Positions 13,934 to 22,060 of a stretch of DNA of 27,923 nt are shown piece by piece. A program made the position numbers and the translations under genes. Numbering within the stretch: position 1 is the stretch's first letter; each line of letters opens with the position of its first letter. The stretch comes from Verrucomicrobia bacterium UBA740 (GTDB lineage: Bacteria > Verrucomicrobiota > Kiritimatiellia > RFP12 > UBA1067), in contig DBKW01000040.1 in the NCBI GenBank assembly GCA_002298665.1, positions 1-27,923 of the forward strand. Direction: 5' to 3'. The notes under the pieces are model-generated. The model was not told where the DNA came from, searched no databases, and worked only from the letters and a program-made list of their open reading frames with translations.

Positions 13934-14932
13934 ATGGTCAGCTACAAAGATCTTGGTCTCGTCAATACCAAGGAAATGTTCGCAAAGGCCGTCAAGGGCG
14001 GTTATGCGATTCCTGCGTTCAACTTCAACACGATGGAGCAGATGCAGGCGATTATTCAGGCCGCCGTCGAGACGAAGTCTCCGGTCATCATGCAGGTTTC
14101 GAAGGGTGCGCGCAAGTACGCCAACCCGACGATTCTGCGCTACATGGCCGAGGGTGCGGTGGCCTACGCCAAGGAACTCGGCTGCAAGAATCCGCAAATC
14201 GTGCTTCACCTCGATCATGGCGACAGCTTCGAGACGTGCAAGAGCTGCATCGATTCGGGTTTCAGCTCGGTCATGATTGACGGCAGCGCCCTGCCGTTCG
14301 ACGAGAATGTCAAGCTCACGAAGCAGGTCGTCGACTACGCGCACAAGTACGACGTGACGGTCGAGGCCGAACTGGGCGTGCTCGCCGGCGTGGAAGACGA
14401 AGTTTCGTCGGAAGAGTCGCACTACACGCGTCCGGAAGAGGTCGTCGAGTTCGTCCAGCGCACGGGCTGCGATTCGCTCGCGATTTCCATCGGCACGAGC
14501 CATGGCGCCTACAAGTTCAAACCTGAGCAGTGCACGCGCGATCCCAAGACCGGCCGCCTCGTTCCGCCGCCGCTTGCGTTCAACGTGCTCAAGGAAATCG
14601 AGAAGAAGCTCCCGGGCTTTCCGATCGTGTTGCACGGGTCTTCGAGCGTGCCGCAGGAATATGTCGACACGATCAACAAATACGGCGGCAAGCTCCCGGA
14701 CGCGGTGGGCATTCCGGAGTCCGAGCTGCGCGAAGCCGCCAAGAGCGCGGTGTGCAAGATCAACATCGACAGCGACTCGCGTTTGGCGATGACCGCGGCG
14801 ATCCGCAAGTACTTCGCGGAACATCCGGCGGAATTCGACCCCCGCAAGTACCTCGGGCCGGCTCGCGACGAGATGAAGAAGCTCTATATCCACAAGATCG
14901 TCAATGTTTTGGGCTCCAACGACAAGCTCTAA
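13934..14932 (+). CDS. fba: Class II fructose-bisphosphate aldolase
   Basis: This 332-residue zinc enzyme of glycolysis and gluconeogenesis cleaves fructose 1,6-bisphosphate to dihydroxyacetone phosphate and glyceraldehyde 3-phosphate. HLDHGDSF (92-99) supplies the catalytic Asp94 and zinc ligand His95. EAELGVLAG (about 144-152), SIGTSHGAYKF (His190) and LHGSSSVP (His234) supply the remaining zinc and phosphate-binding positions. Length and motifs fit the class IIB type. It appears monocistronic, with its own strong promoter, a 5' hairpin and a good ribosome binding site, as expected for an abundant enzyme. Codon use looks less GC-extreme than its neighbours. Confidence 0.95.
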   Translation: MVSYKDLGLVNTKEMFAKAVKGGYAIPAFNFNTMEQMQAIIQAAVETKSPVIMQVSKGARKYANPTILRYMAEGAVAYAKELGCKNPQIVLHLDHGDSFETCKSCIDSGFSSVMIDGSALPFDENVKLTKQVVDYAHKYDVTVEAELGVLAGVEDEVSSEESHYTRPEEVVEFVQRTGCDSLAISIGTSHGAYKFKPEQCTRDPKTGRLVPPPLAFNVLKEIEKKLPGFPIVLHGSSSVPQEYVDTINKYGGKLPDAVGIPESELREAAKSAVCKINIDSDSRLAMTAAIRKYFAEHPAEFDPRKYLGPARDEMKKLYIHKIVNVLGSNDKL

Positions 14933-14948
14933 GCAGGACGAGCGGGAC

Positions 14949-14977
14949 GGGCGCTTTTCTCATTCGAGAAGGCGCCC
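14949..14977 (+). terminator. Terminator-like hairpin after the aldolase gene
   Basis: GGGCGCTTTTCTC (14949-14961) and GAGAAGGCGCCC (14966-14977) form a long stem with one bulge and an ATTC loop, starting 16 bp after the stop. The T-rich stretch (ATTTTTATTTC) is about 15 nt further on, so the form is not textbook. Confidence 0.55.
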
Positions 14978-14982
14978 CGCCC

Positions 14983-15012
14983 TTGATGTCCGATTTTTAT
15001 TTCAAGTATAGA
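14983..15012 (+). promoter_or_regulatory. Promoter of the purM operon
   Basis: TTGATG (14983-14988), an 18-bp spacer and TATAGA (15007-15012). Unlike most promoters in the window it lacks the TGG extension. The start near 15019 would leave about 10 nt ahead of the ATG at 15029. Confidence 0.5.
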
Positions 15013-15028
15013 TTTTAAGGAAGAGAAG

Positions 15029-16066
15029 ATGTCTGAGACGAAGTCTGCGTATGCGCAATCCGGCGTAAATATCGACAACAAGATGGCCGCCTTGACGGCA
15101 ATCAAGACGATGGTGGCCAGCACCAAGACACCGGGTGTGATCGGGGGTATCGGTTCTTTTGGCGGACTTCACAAAGTGCCGGCGGGCAAAGATCAGATTC
15201 TGGTCGCTTCAACGGACGGCGTGGGCACGAAGCTCAAGATCGCCTGCATGATGAACAAGCACGACACGGTGGGCCAGGACATCGTGAACCACTGCGTGAA
15301 CGACATCCTCGTCCAAGGCGCGAAACCTCTTTTCTTCATGGATTACGTGGGCGCGGCGAAGTTCGATGCGCGCCAGTTCAATCAGATTGTTTCAGGTCTT
15401 TGCAAAGCGTGCAAAGAAAACAAGATGGCTCTCCTCGGCGGCGAGACGGCCGAGATGCCGGGGCTGTACCCGCTCGGCGAATACGATCTCGTGGGAACAA
15501 TCGTCGGGCACGTCTCGAAAGCCGATTTGATCACCGGGAAGTCCATCCGCGCGGGGGATGTCATTATTGGACTCCATTCGGGCGGACTTCAGACGAACGG
15601 GTTCTCGCTTGCGCGCCGCGTCATATTCGATCTGTGCGGCTATTCCTGGCAGGACAAGGTCCCGGGGACGAACCGGACGTTCGGCGAGGCGCTTCTCGCG
15701 GTGCACCGCAGCTTCTTGAAGCCGGTTTCGAAGATCATGGACCGCAAGATTAAGATCCACGGCATGGCGCACATCACCGGCGGCGGGTTCCCGGACAACA
15801 TTCCGCGCGTGCTCCCCAAGGTCTGCAACGCCGAGATCGACCGCGACGCCTGGGAAGTGCCGACGATTTTCAAGTTCATCCAGAACCAGGGCAAGGTGGA
15901 TCGCGACGAGATGTACCGCGTGTTCAACATGGGCATCGGCTATGTGATCATCATCGCCAAGAAGGATGTGGCGACCGTCGAGGCTATCCTCAAGAAGCAG
16001 AAACAACCTTATTCCGTCATCGGAACCATTCGCAAAGGCAAAGGCATCGTAACATACAAGAATTGA
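15029..16066 (+). CDS. purM: Phosphoribosylformylglycinamidine cyclo-ligase (PurM)
   Basis: This 345-residue enzyme makes aminoimidazole ribonucleotide, step five of purine synthesis, using ATP. Motifs of the family are ASTDGVGTKLKIA (60-72), GQDIVNHCVNDIL (about 82-94), LGGETAEMPGLY (about 136-147), GLHSGGLQTNGFSLAR and AHITGGGFPDNIPRVLP. Length is normal. AAGGAAG precedes the ATG by 5 nt. It begins a tightly packed run of seven genes that reaches nadB. Confidence 0.96.
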   Translation: MSETKSAYAQSGVNIDNKMAALTAIKTMVASTKTPGVIGGIGSFGGLHKVPAGKDQILVASTDGVGTKLKIACMMNKHDTVGQDIVNHCVNDILVQGAKPLFFMDYVGAAKFDARQFNQIVSGLCKACKENKMALLGGETAEMPGLYPLGEYDLVGTIVGHVSKADLITGKSIRAGDVIIGLHSGGLQTNGFSLARRVIFDLCGYSWQDKVPGTNRTFGEALLAVHRSFLKPVSKIMDRKIKIHGMAHITGGGFPDNIPRVLPKVCNAEIDRDAWEVPTIFKFIQNQGKVDRDEMYRVFNMGIGYVIIIAKKDVATVEAILKKQKQPYSVIGTIRKGKGIVTYKN

Positions 16067-16077
16067 GGCGTCTGAAC

Positions 16078-16626
16078 ATGATGCAGGTTGCCAAGCATTA
16101 TCTGAGCGCGAACGAGTTCCAGCGGGACTCGTGGCGCTTGGCGGCGGCGGTCAAACAGTCCGGCTGGAAGCCCGATCTTTTGATTGCCCTTTGGCGCGGC
16201 GGCGCGGCGGTGGGGGTTTCCATCCACGAATATTTCCGCGCGGTCGGGTGGAACGTGCAGCATATTCCGCTTAAGTGCGCGAGTTACACGGGAATAGGCG
16301 AGAACAAGGGCGAAGTCATATTCACGCTGGGCGAAGAGATTTTCGCCATGATGCGCAAAGGCGACAAGGTCCTCGTCGTGGATGACGTCTTCGATACGGG
16401 CAAGACGGCGCGCGCCGTCAAGAACCGCATTGACGCGACAGGCGCCGACATGCGCATGGCGTGCGTCTACTGGAAGCCCGAGAAGAACATAACCGACATC
16501 ACCCCCGATTACTTTGTGAAAGACGTGGGCAACGATTGGATTGTGTTTCCGCATGAAATCGAGGGGCTGACGCCTGAGGAAATCCAGGAAAAAGATCCTT
16601 TCTTGGCGAGTTTGATCAACGCATGA
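16078..16626 (+). CDS. Purine-type phosphoribosyltransferase
   Basis: This 182-residue protein of the type I phosphoribosyltransferase fold has the PRPP-binding motif VLVVDDVFDTGKT (98-110) and an N-terminal PDLLIALWRGGAAVG segment like hypoxanthine/xanthine enzymes. It probably salvages a purine base with PRPP, which fits its place behind purM, but the base cannot be determined. I place the start at the ATG 16078 (MMQVAKHY); an in-frame TTG at 16063 overlaps the purM stop but looks less likely. The stop overlaps the secretin ATG (ATGA). Confidence 0.85.
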   Translation: MMQVAKHYLSANEFQRDSWRLAAAVKQSGWKPDLLIALWRGGAAVGVSIHEYFRAVGWNVQHIPLKCASYTGIGENKGEVIFTLGEEIFAMMRKGDKVLVVDDVFDTGKTARAVKNRIDATGADMRMACVYWKPEKNITDITPDYFVKDVGNDWIVFPHEIEGLTPEEIQEKDPFLASLINA

Positions 16627-18305
16627 TTTGTACCGTTGCCAGCCTGATCGCCGCGCTTGGCGTTTCTTTGCCGTCCGCCATCGGGGCGGCGGATGTGGGC
16701 GTCAGCGTCGTAAAGGACCCCGTTGCGCAGATTTCCACAAATGAACAGGCCGGCGTCGCGGGGGATTCCGCGGTCGCAGATCCTCTCGCGCCCGGCGGGA
16801 TAGACGCCGCGGTCGAGGCGGCCATCCGCACGGCGGCGTCCAACGCCGTCGAAAAGGCGCGGCTGGAAGCATCGGCGCGGGGCAGCGAAGCGGCGCGGCT
16901 GGACGCGGAAGCGCGTGCAAACGAGCGCGCGGAAGCGGCGTTGGACCAGCGGCGCATCTCGACGCGCGTTTTCCGCCTGGCGCACGCGAACGCGGAAGAG
17001 TTGGCGGAAAAGTTCAACGCGACCTGGAGCGGCGACTTCGGCACGTCCTGGAAGGTTTCCAAAATGGCCCAGTCGTTCCCCGAAGCCAACGCCGTGATGG
17101 TGACGGCGCCGCGGATGGTGCTGGACACCTGCCAGCGCATAGTGGACGAGGTGGACGTCGAACCGCGCCAAGTGTACATCGAGGCGCGGTTCGTGGAACT
17201 CTCGAACAACGCCTCCCACAAACTCGGCATCGACTGGCAGATGCTGGACGGCATGCGGGGGTCCATCGGTCTGGACGCCGGGTACAACGAGCGGAAGTTG
17301 CAGGGCATTTCCTCCTATGATTCCTCGTCAGGCGATTATACGGTCGGACCGATAAAAGACGCGAACGGGAATTACATCTCGGGACTGGGGTCGAAAACCG
17401 CCAATCTCTCGCATTTCAACGCGACGCTGGGCATGAGCGAGCTGTACGTGATCCTGCGCGCGCTCGAGATGAACGAAGACGCGCGCACGTTCTCGAATCC
17501 GAAGATTATCGTCACATCCGGCAAGAAGGCGATCGTGGACATGACGACAAAGTATCCGAACGTGACGATCGCCGCGAAAAAGACGCTCTCTTCCAACAAC
17601 CAACTTTCCACCGATTTGGACATGAAGATGGCGCAGATCCCGGGCGAGGACAAGTTCATGTTTGCGAAAGAAGCCTTCTTCAGCTGGGGGATTTCGCTCG
17701 AAGTCACGCCGCGGATCGGCACGAACGGGCTCATAAACGTCCAGATCGTGCCGACGATCAGCGACTGCACGGACTTCGTGACGGCGGGGACGACGGATGG
17801 TTCTTCGTCCAAGGCATCTTCCGACGACACGAATTATTCGGCCAAATACCCGATCATCCACGTGCAACGCCTGATAACGGAGTTCAACATGGCGAGCGAA
17901 ACGACGGCCGTGATCGGCGGTCTTTCGCGCACGATAGAGCAGCAGGTGGACAGCGGCATTCCCTGGTTGCGCGATTTGTGGTGGATCGGTCCTCGTCTCT
18001 TCGGTTCGCGCACGCGCGTGAAGAAGCAGACGGAAATCATCGTTTTCGTGACGGTCGGCCTGATCGACCCGAAGCACATCAAGAAGGACGCCGGGCTGCC
18101 CAAGAACGCGGTTCTGGGGCGGCTCTATACGGACGACGTGCGCCAGGAACCAGGCGACCGCGGCATAAGAAGCGCGGAAGGCATGAAGTCGCTTGACATG
18201 CGTGGCCTGGAGGAGCAATATTCGGATCCGCAGCGCACGAATACGACTTCCTCATCAACACTTAAGATCCCATTCCTTGAATATCCGGCCTCGGGTAAAA
18301 ACTGA
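16623..18305 (+). CDS. Secretin, GspD/PilQ family, reduced N-domain
   Basis: This 560-residue outer-membrane channel has a signal peptide (1-23, without the usual basic start), a low-complexity segment and an Ala/Glu/Arg-rich likely coiled coil (about 60-110). One N1-like domain follows (about 112-180, RVFRLAHANAEELAEKF), then the secretin core (about 183-482) ending with AVIGGLSRTIEQQVDSGIPWLRDL and EIIVFVTVGLID. A polar C-terminal tail of ~75 residues follows. Typical GspD has N0 to N3, so this is shortened. It is the likely exit pore for the pseudopilins at 4959-8732, but a type IV pilus secretin cannot be excluded. ATGA overlap with the preceding gene. Confidence 0.87.
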   Translation: MICTVASLIAALGVSLPSAIGAADVGVSVVKDPVAQISTNEQAGVAGDSAVADPLAPGGIDAAVEAAIRTAASNAVEKARLEASARGSEAARLDAEARANERAEAALDQRRISTRVFRLAHANAEELAEKFNATWSGDFGTSWKVSKMAQSFPEANAVMVTAPRMVLDTCQRIVDEVDVEPRQVYIEARFVELSNNASHKLGIDWQMLDGMRGSIGLDAGYNERKLQGISSYDSSSGDYTVGPIKDANGNYISGLGSKTANLSHFNATLGMSELYVILRALEMNEDARTFSNPKIIVTSGKKAIVDMTTKYPNVTIAAKKTLSSNNQLSTDLDMKMAQIPGEDKFMFAKEAFFSWGISLEVTPRIGTNGLINVQIVPTISDCTDFVTAGTTDGSSSKASSDDTNYSAKYPIIHVQRLITEFNMASETTAVIGGLSRTIEQQVDSGIPWLRDLWWIGPRLFGSRTRVKKQTEIIVFVTVGLIDPKHIKKDAGLPKNAVLGRLYTDDVRQEPGDRGIRSAEGMKSLDMRGLEEQYSDPQRTNTTSSSTLKIPFLEYPASGKN

Positions 18306-18307
18306 TT

Positions 18308-19324
18308 ATGCGTACTGTTCTCCTTGTTGGTGCCCTTTGTGCATTGTTTTCCGTTCGCGCTGATACGCTGACGCTTGTTTCGGGTTCCCGTCTCTCGGGC
18401 AAAGCGGGCGCGGTCAAAGGAAACAAGCTCGAGTTCGTTTCGGACGACCTCGGCAAACTCGAAGTGCCGCTGGACAAGATTGCCGGACTTGATACGCCCC
18501 ATGAGCACACGGTGCAATATGTGGATCTGACGCAGGAGAAGCGGACGTTGACGATTTCGAACGGCGTTTTTGTTGCCGTGGAAGGTCCGCTCGACAGCGC
18601 GAAGATAAAGGCTATAGACCCGGTCGAAGAGAAATGGCACGGCTCGGTCAATGCGTCCTATACGGCCGCGCGCGGCAACACCTACCAGAATTCGGCCTCG
18701 CTGTTGGCGAACGTCAACCGCCGCTGGGAAGAAGATCGCGTAAAAGCGGACTTCGGCTATTACTACACCGAATCGGGAACTTCCAGGAACGACCGGGAGA
18801 AAACGACGGATCGCTGGGAGATCGAAGGTCAGCACGATCATTTTTGGCGGCCTGCGTTCTACACGTTCGAGAACGCGCGCTACGAGGAGGATTCAATCGC
18901 CGGACTCGACAGCCGCGTGCGGCTGGGCGCGGGCGTCGGTTATCAATGGCTGGATGCGCGGCGTTTCGAGTCGACAGGCGTCTGGAGTTTCAACCAGGAA
19001 GCCGGCGCGACCTGGTTCCGCGACGACTACCGGGAGCGTCCGGCGGACGGCGACACGGGCTACGCGGCCGTGCGCTACGCCCATCATCTCAAGTACAACC
19101 CGAAATGGAACGAGGACGTCAAGGGCTTTCACGATCTCGAGTACTATCCGCAGGTCGACGACTGGGAGCACTACATAGTCAAGGCGGATGTCGGTTTCAC
19201 CACAAAGTTGATCATGGACTTCAACCTCATCGCGAAGATCGAGTGGGAATACAATTCCCGTCCAAGCGTGGGGCGCAAGTCAAGCGATACGCGCTACATA
19301 GTCGGCCTCGGCTACGCGTGGTAA
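18308..19324 (+). CDS. DUF481-like outer-membrane beta-barrel protein
   Basis: This 338-residue protein has a signal peptide (about 1-18, cleaved near VRA-D). A small N-terminal strand-rich domain follows (LTLVSGSRLSGKAGAVKG, LEVPLDKIAGL). Then come repeated amphipathic strands with alternating aromatic residues (SVNASYTAARGNTYQNSA, VKADFGYYYTES, ARYEEDSIAGLDSRVRLGAG), and it ends in YAW, an aromatic C-terminal residue as in barrel proteins. This pattern matches the DUF481 (YdiY-like) salt-stress-induced barrel family. Its function is unknown. It lies 2 bp after the secretin gene, so the two outer-membrane proteins are probably made together. Confidence 0.75.
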   Translation: MRTVLLVGALCALFSVRADTLTLVSGSRLSGKAGAVKGNKLEFVSDDLGKLEVPLDKIAGLDTPHEHTVQYVDLTQEKRTLTISNGVFVAVEGPLDSAKIKAIDPVEEKWHGSVNASYTAARGNTYQNSASLLANVNRRWEEDRVKADFGYYYTESGTSRNDREKTTDRWEIEGQHDHFWRPAFYTFENARYEEDSIAGLDSRVRLGAGVGYQWLDARRFESTGVWSFNQEAGATWFRDDYRERPADGDTGYAAVRYAHHLKYNPKWNEDVKGFHDLEYYPQVDDWEHYIVKADVGFTTKLIMDFNLIAKIEWEYNSRPSVGRKSSDTRYIVGLGYAW

Positions 19325-19333
19325 GGGTTCAGC

Positions 19334-20782
19334 ATGAAAATCGCGATTGCCTATCCGCCGTTGGAGAGCGAAAAGGGTATCCCGCTCCTTACTCAGAACC
19401 GCCAATTCCAGTGGTTCTCGCGTCCGACCTATATCTTTCCCGTGGTGCCCGCCACGGCGGCGACCATGTTGAAAAAGGCCGGCCACGACGTGCTCTTCCT
19501 GGATGGAATCGCCGCGGAGTTGTCGCCGGAGGCGTTCGAGGCGAAACTTTCGGCGTTCGCGCCCGATGTAGTCGTTCTTGAGACCAAGACGCCCGTCGTC
19601 AAGCGCCATTGGCGGTGGATAGACGCCTTCAAGAAACACAGTTCGGCGCAGGTCGTGCTCGTGGGCGACCATGTGACCGCATTGCCCGCAGAATCCATGG
19701 ACGCGTGCAAAGTGGACTACATTCTGACGGGCGGCGACTGGGACTTTCTGCTTTCCAATCTCATCCATTCGCGCTTCAATCCCGTGAACTTCGAGCCCGG
19801 AATCTGGTACCGCGACGCGTCCGGGAAGGTTTGCGACACGGGAAGATTCCGCCTCGATCACGATTTGAATTCCGCGCCGTGGATCGACCGCGACCTCGTG
19901 CACTGGAAGCTGTACGCCGAGAAAAACGGCAACTTCCGCCGCACGCCCGGTACCTACATCATGTCCGGGCGCGACTGCTGGCACGCGAAGTGCACTTTCT
20001 GCAGCTGGACGACGCTTTATCCGACCTACCGCACGCGCAATGTCTACGATGTAGTGGACGAGATCGACTGTCTCGTGACACGCTACGGCGTCAAGGAGAT
20101 CATGGACGACTCGGGTTCGTTTCCCGTCGGCTCCTGGCTGAAAACCTTCTGCGAGGAGATGATCCGCCGCGGGCTCAACCGCAAGGTCCGCATCGATTGC
20201 AACATGCGCTTCGGTCGCCTCAAAGCGGCGGACTACGCCCTCATGCGCAAAGCGGGCTTCCGGCTCGTCCTTTTCGGCGTGGAGTCCGCCAATCAGGAGA
20301 CGCTGGACCGGTTCTGCAAGAAGCTCACGGTGAAGGATGTCGAGGAAGGCGCGAAGTGGGCGAGCGAAGCGGGGCTCGATGTGCATTTGACCTTCATGTT
20401 CGGCCACGCCTGGGAGGGTCCGGCGGAAATCGCGAAGACGGTGGCTTTGGCGCGCAAACTGTTGTCCGAAGGCCACGCCTCGACCTTGCAGTGCACCTTG
20501 ACGATTCCCTACCCCGGCACACCGCTTTTCCGCGAGTTGGACGCGGCGGACGGTCTGACCACGCGCGATTGGGACGCGTACGATATGCGTCACGCGATAA
20601 CGAAGACACCTTACGCGACCGAAGCGCAAATCAAAGAGGCGATCAGAGCCGTCTATCGCGGCTTCCTGCAGCCGCGTGCGCTTTGGCACCGCTTGACGAC
20701 GACGCGCAATCTGTTCGATTTCTCCTTTTACTATCGTGGACTGCGTTCCCTGCTCGGACATTTGGTGGATTTCAAAAACTAA
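19334..20782 (+). CDS. B12-binding-type radical SAM protein, variant CX4CX2C
   Basis: This 482-residue protein has an N-terminal Rossmann-like cobalamin-binding-type domain (about 1-150, IAIAYPPLES, VLFLDGIAAE, VVVLETKTP, VLVGDHVTALP). A radical SAM domain follows (about 205-400), then a helical C-terminal part. The cluster motif is CWHAKCTFC: C215, C220, C223, with four residues between the first two cysteines in place of the usual three. The DNA was read codon by codon and agrees. FGVESANQETLDRF and GTPLFRELD are typical later elements of this superfamily. The substrate is unknown. The gene starts 9 bp after the barrel gene and ends 20 bp before dapL. Confidence 0.85.
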   Translation: MKIAIAYPPLESEKGIPLLTQNRQFQWFSRPTYIFPVVPATAATMLKKAGHDVLFLDGIAAELSPEAFEAKLSAFAPDVVVLETKTPVVKRHWRWIDAFKKHSSAQVVLVGDHVTALPAESMDACKVDYILTGGDWDFLLSNLIHSRFNPVNFEPGIWYRDASGKVCDTGRFRLDHDLNSAPWIDRDLVHWKLYAEKNGNFRRTPGTYIMSGRDCWHAKCTFCSWTTLYPTYRTRNVYDVVDEIDCLVTRYGVKEIMDDSGSFPVGSWLKTFCEEMIRRGLNRKVRIDCNMRFGRLKAADYALMRKAGFRLVLFGVESANQETLDRFCKKLTVKDVEEGAKWASEAGLDVHLTFMFGHAWEGPAEIAKTVALARKLLSEGHASTLQCTLTIPYPGTPLFRELDAADGLTTRDWDAYDMRHAITKTPYATEAQIKEAIRAVYRGFLQPRALWHRLTTTRNLFDFSFYYRGLRSLLGHLVDFKN

Positions 20783-20802
20783 TTCCTGAAGGAGTGTCTC
20801 CC

Positions 20803-22026
20803 ATGTTGTACGTCAACGAAAACTACGAGAAAATCCAGGCCAGCTATCTCTTTACGGAAATCGCGCACCGCGTGAATGCGCACCAGGCGGCGCATCCGGA
20901 CGCCAAGATCATCCGCCTGGGCATCGGCGACGTGACGGAACCTCTCGCTCCGGCCGTTCTCGCGGCCATGCGCAAAGCCGTGGACGACGAAGGCGCGCGC
21001 ACGACGTTCCACGGCTACGGGCCCGAGCAGGGCTACGCCTTCCTGCGCGAGAAGATCGCCGCCGTCGACTTCGCCGCGCGCGGAATGGATATCGCCGCGG
21101 ACGAGATTTTCGTCTCGGACGGCGCCAAGTGCGATTGCGGCAACATCCAGGAACTTTTCGACAAGAACGTCAAGATAGCGGTGGGCGACCCCGTCTACCC
21201 CGTCTATGTGGACACGAACGTCATGGCCGGCCGGACGGGCGCGAACGAGGGCGGACGCTATGCGGGGCTTATCTATCTGACCTGCAACGCCGCGAACGGT
21301 TTCGTCCCCGGCCCCGAAGCCGCCGGGGATGCGGATGTCGTCTACCTGTGCTACCCCAACAACCCGACGGGGGCGGTGGCGACGAAGGAGCAGCTCCAGA
21401 AGTGGGTGGACTGGGCCAACGACAGGAAAGCCCTCATTCTGTTCGACGCGGCCTACGAGGCGTTCATCCGCACGCCCGGCATCCCGCATTCGATCTACGA
21501 GTGCGCCGGCGCGCGTTCCTGCGCGATTGAATTCCGCAGCTTCTCCAAAACGGCCGGGTTTACGGGCATCCGGTGCGGCTATACCGTCGTGCCGAAAGGC
21601 CTTGTCGCGCATGACCGGGCTGGACGGGCGGTCGAACTGCGCCCCATGTGGGCGCGCCGCCAGACGACGAAATTCAACGGCGCCTGCTACGTCGCCCAGC
21701 GCGGCGCGGAGGCCGTTTACACGCCCGAGGGGCAGGCCCAGACGAAGGCGACGATTGATTTCTACCTCGAGAACGCCAAACTCGTGAAAGAAGCCCTCGC
21801 GGCGCGCGGCTTTGCCGTCACGGGCGGAACCGACTCGCCCTACCTGTGGGTGGACGTGAAAGGCGACAGCTGGGCCTTCTTCGACAAGCTCCTGAAAGAG
21901 GCCAATGTCGTCACGACCCCGGGCGCCGGATTCGGCCAGGCGGGCGAGGGCTACATCCGCATTTCGGCGTTCAATTCCCGCGCGAACGTGCAAGAGGCGA
22001 TTGCGCGCCTGGCGCACGTTCTCTAA
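20803..22026 (+). CDS. dapL: LL-diaminopimelate aminotransferase (DapL)
   Basis: This 407-residue PLP enzyme converts tetrahydrodipicolinate directly to LL-diaminopimelate for lysine and peptidoglycan. It has RLGIGDVTEPL (38-48), GDPVYPVY, YPNNPTG (184-190) and SFSKTAGFTGIRCGY (246-260, Lys249 binds PLP), closely matching DapL. The DapL route occurs in plants, Chlamydiae, Verrucomicrobia, some Clostridia and others, and supports the PVC placement. GAAGGAG precedes the ATG at 20803. It is part of the run from purM. Confidence 0.95.
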   Translation: MLYVNENYEKIQASYLFTEIAHRVNAHQAAHPDAKIIRLGIGDVTEPLAPAVLAAMRKAVDDEGARTTFHGYGPEQGYAFLREKIAAVDFAARGMDIAADEIFVSDGAKCDCGNIQELFDKNVKIAVGDPVYPVYVDTNVMAGRTGANEGGRYAGLIYLTCNAANGFVPGPEAAGDADVVYLCYPNNPTGAVATKEQLQKWVDWANDRKALILFDAAYEAFIRTPGIPHSIYECAGARSCAIEFRSFSKTAGFTGIRCGYTVVPKGLVAHDRAGRAVELRPMWARRQTTKFNGACYVAQRGAEAVYTPEGQAQTKATIDFYLENAKLVKEALAARGFAVTGGTDSPYLWVDVKGDSWAFFDKLLKEANVVTTPGAGFGQAGEGYIRISAFNSRANVQEAIARLAHVL

Positions 22027-22060
22027 TCCTTAATCCTTATCCCCGGAAGGCTTTCGTCCC

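Noticed and set aside
16063..16626. TTG start for the phosphoribosyltransferase
   Set aside because: The TTG overlaps the purM stop and would add LRRLN; the ATG at 16078 gives a normal N terminus with a GAGG-like site ahead.
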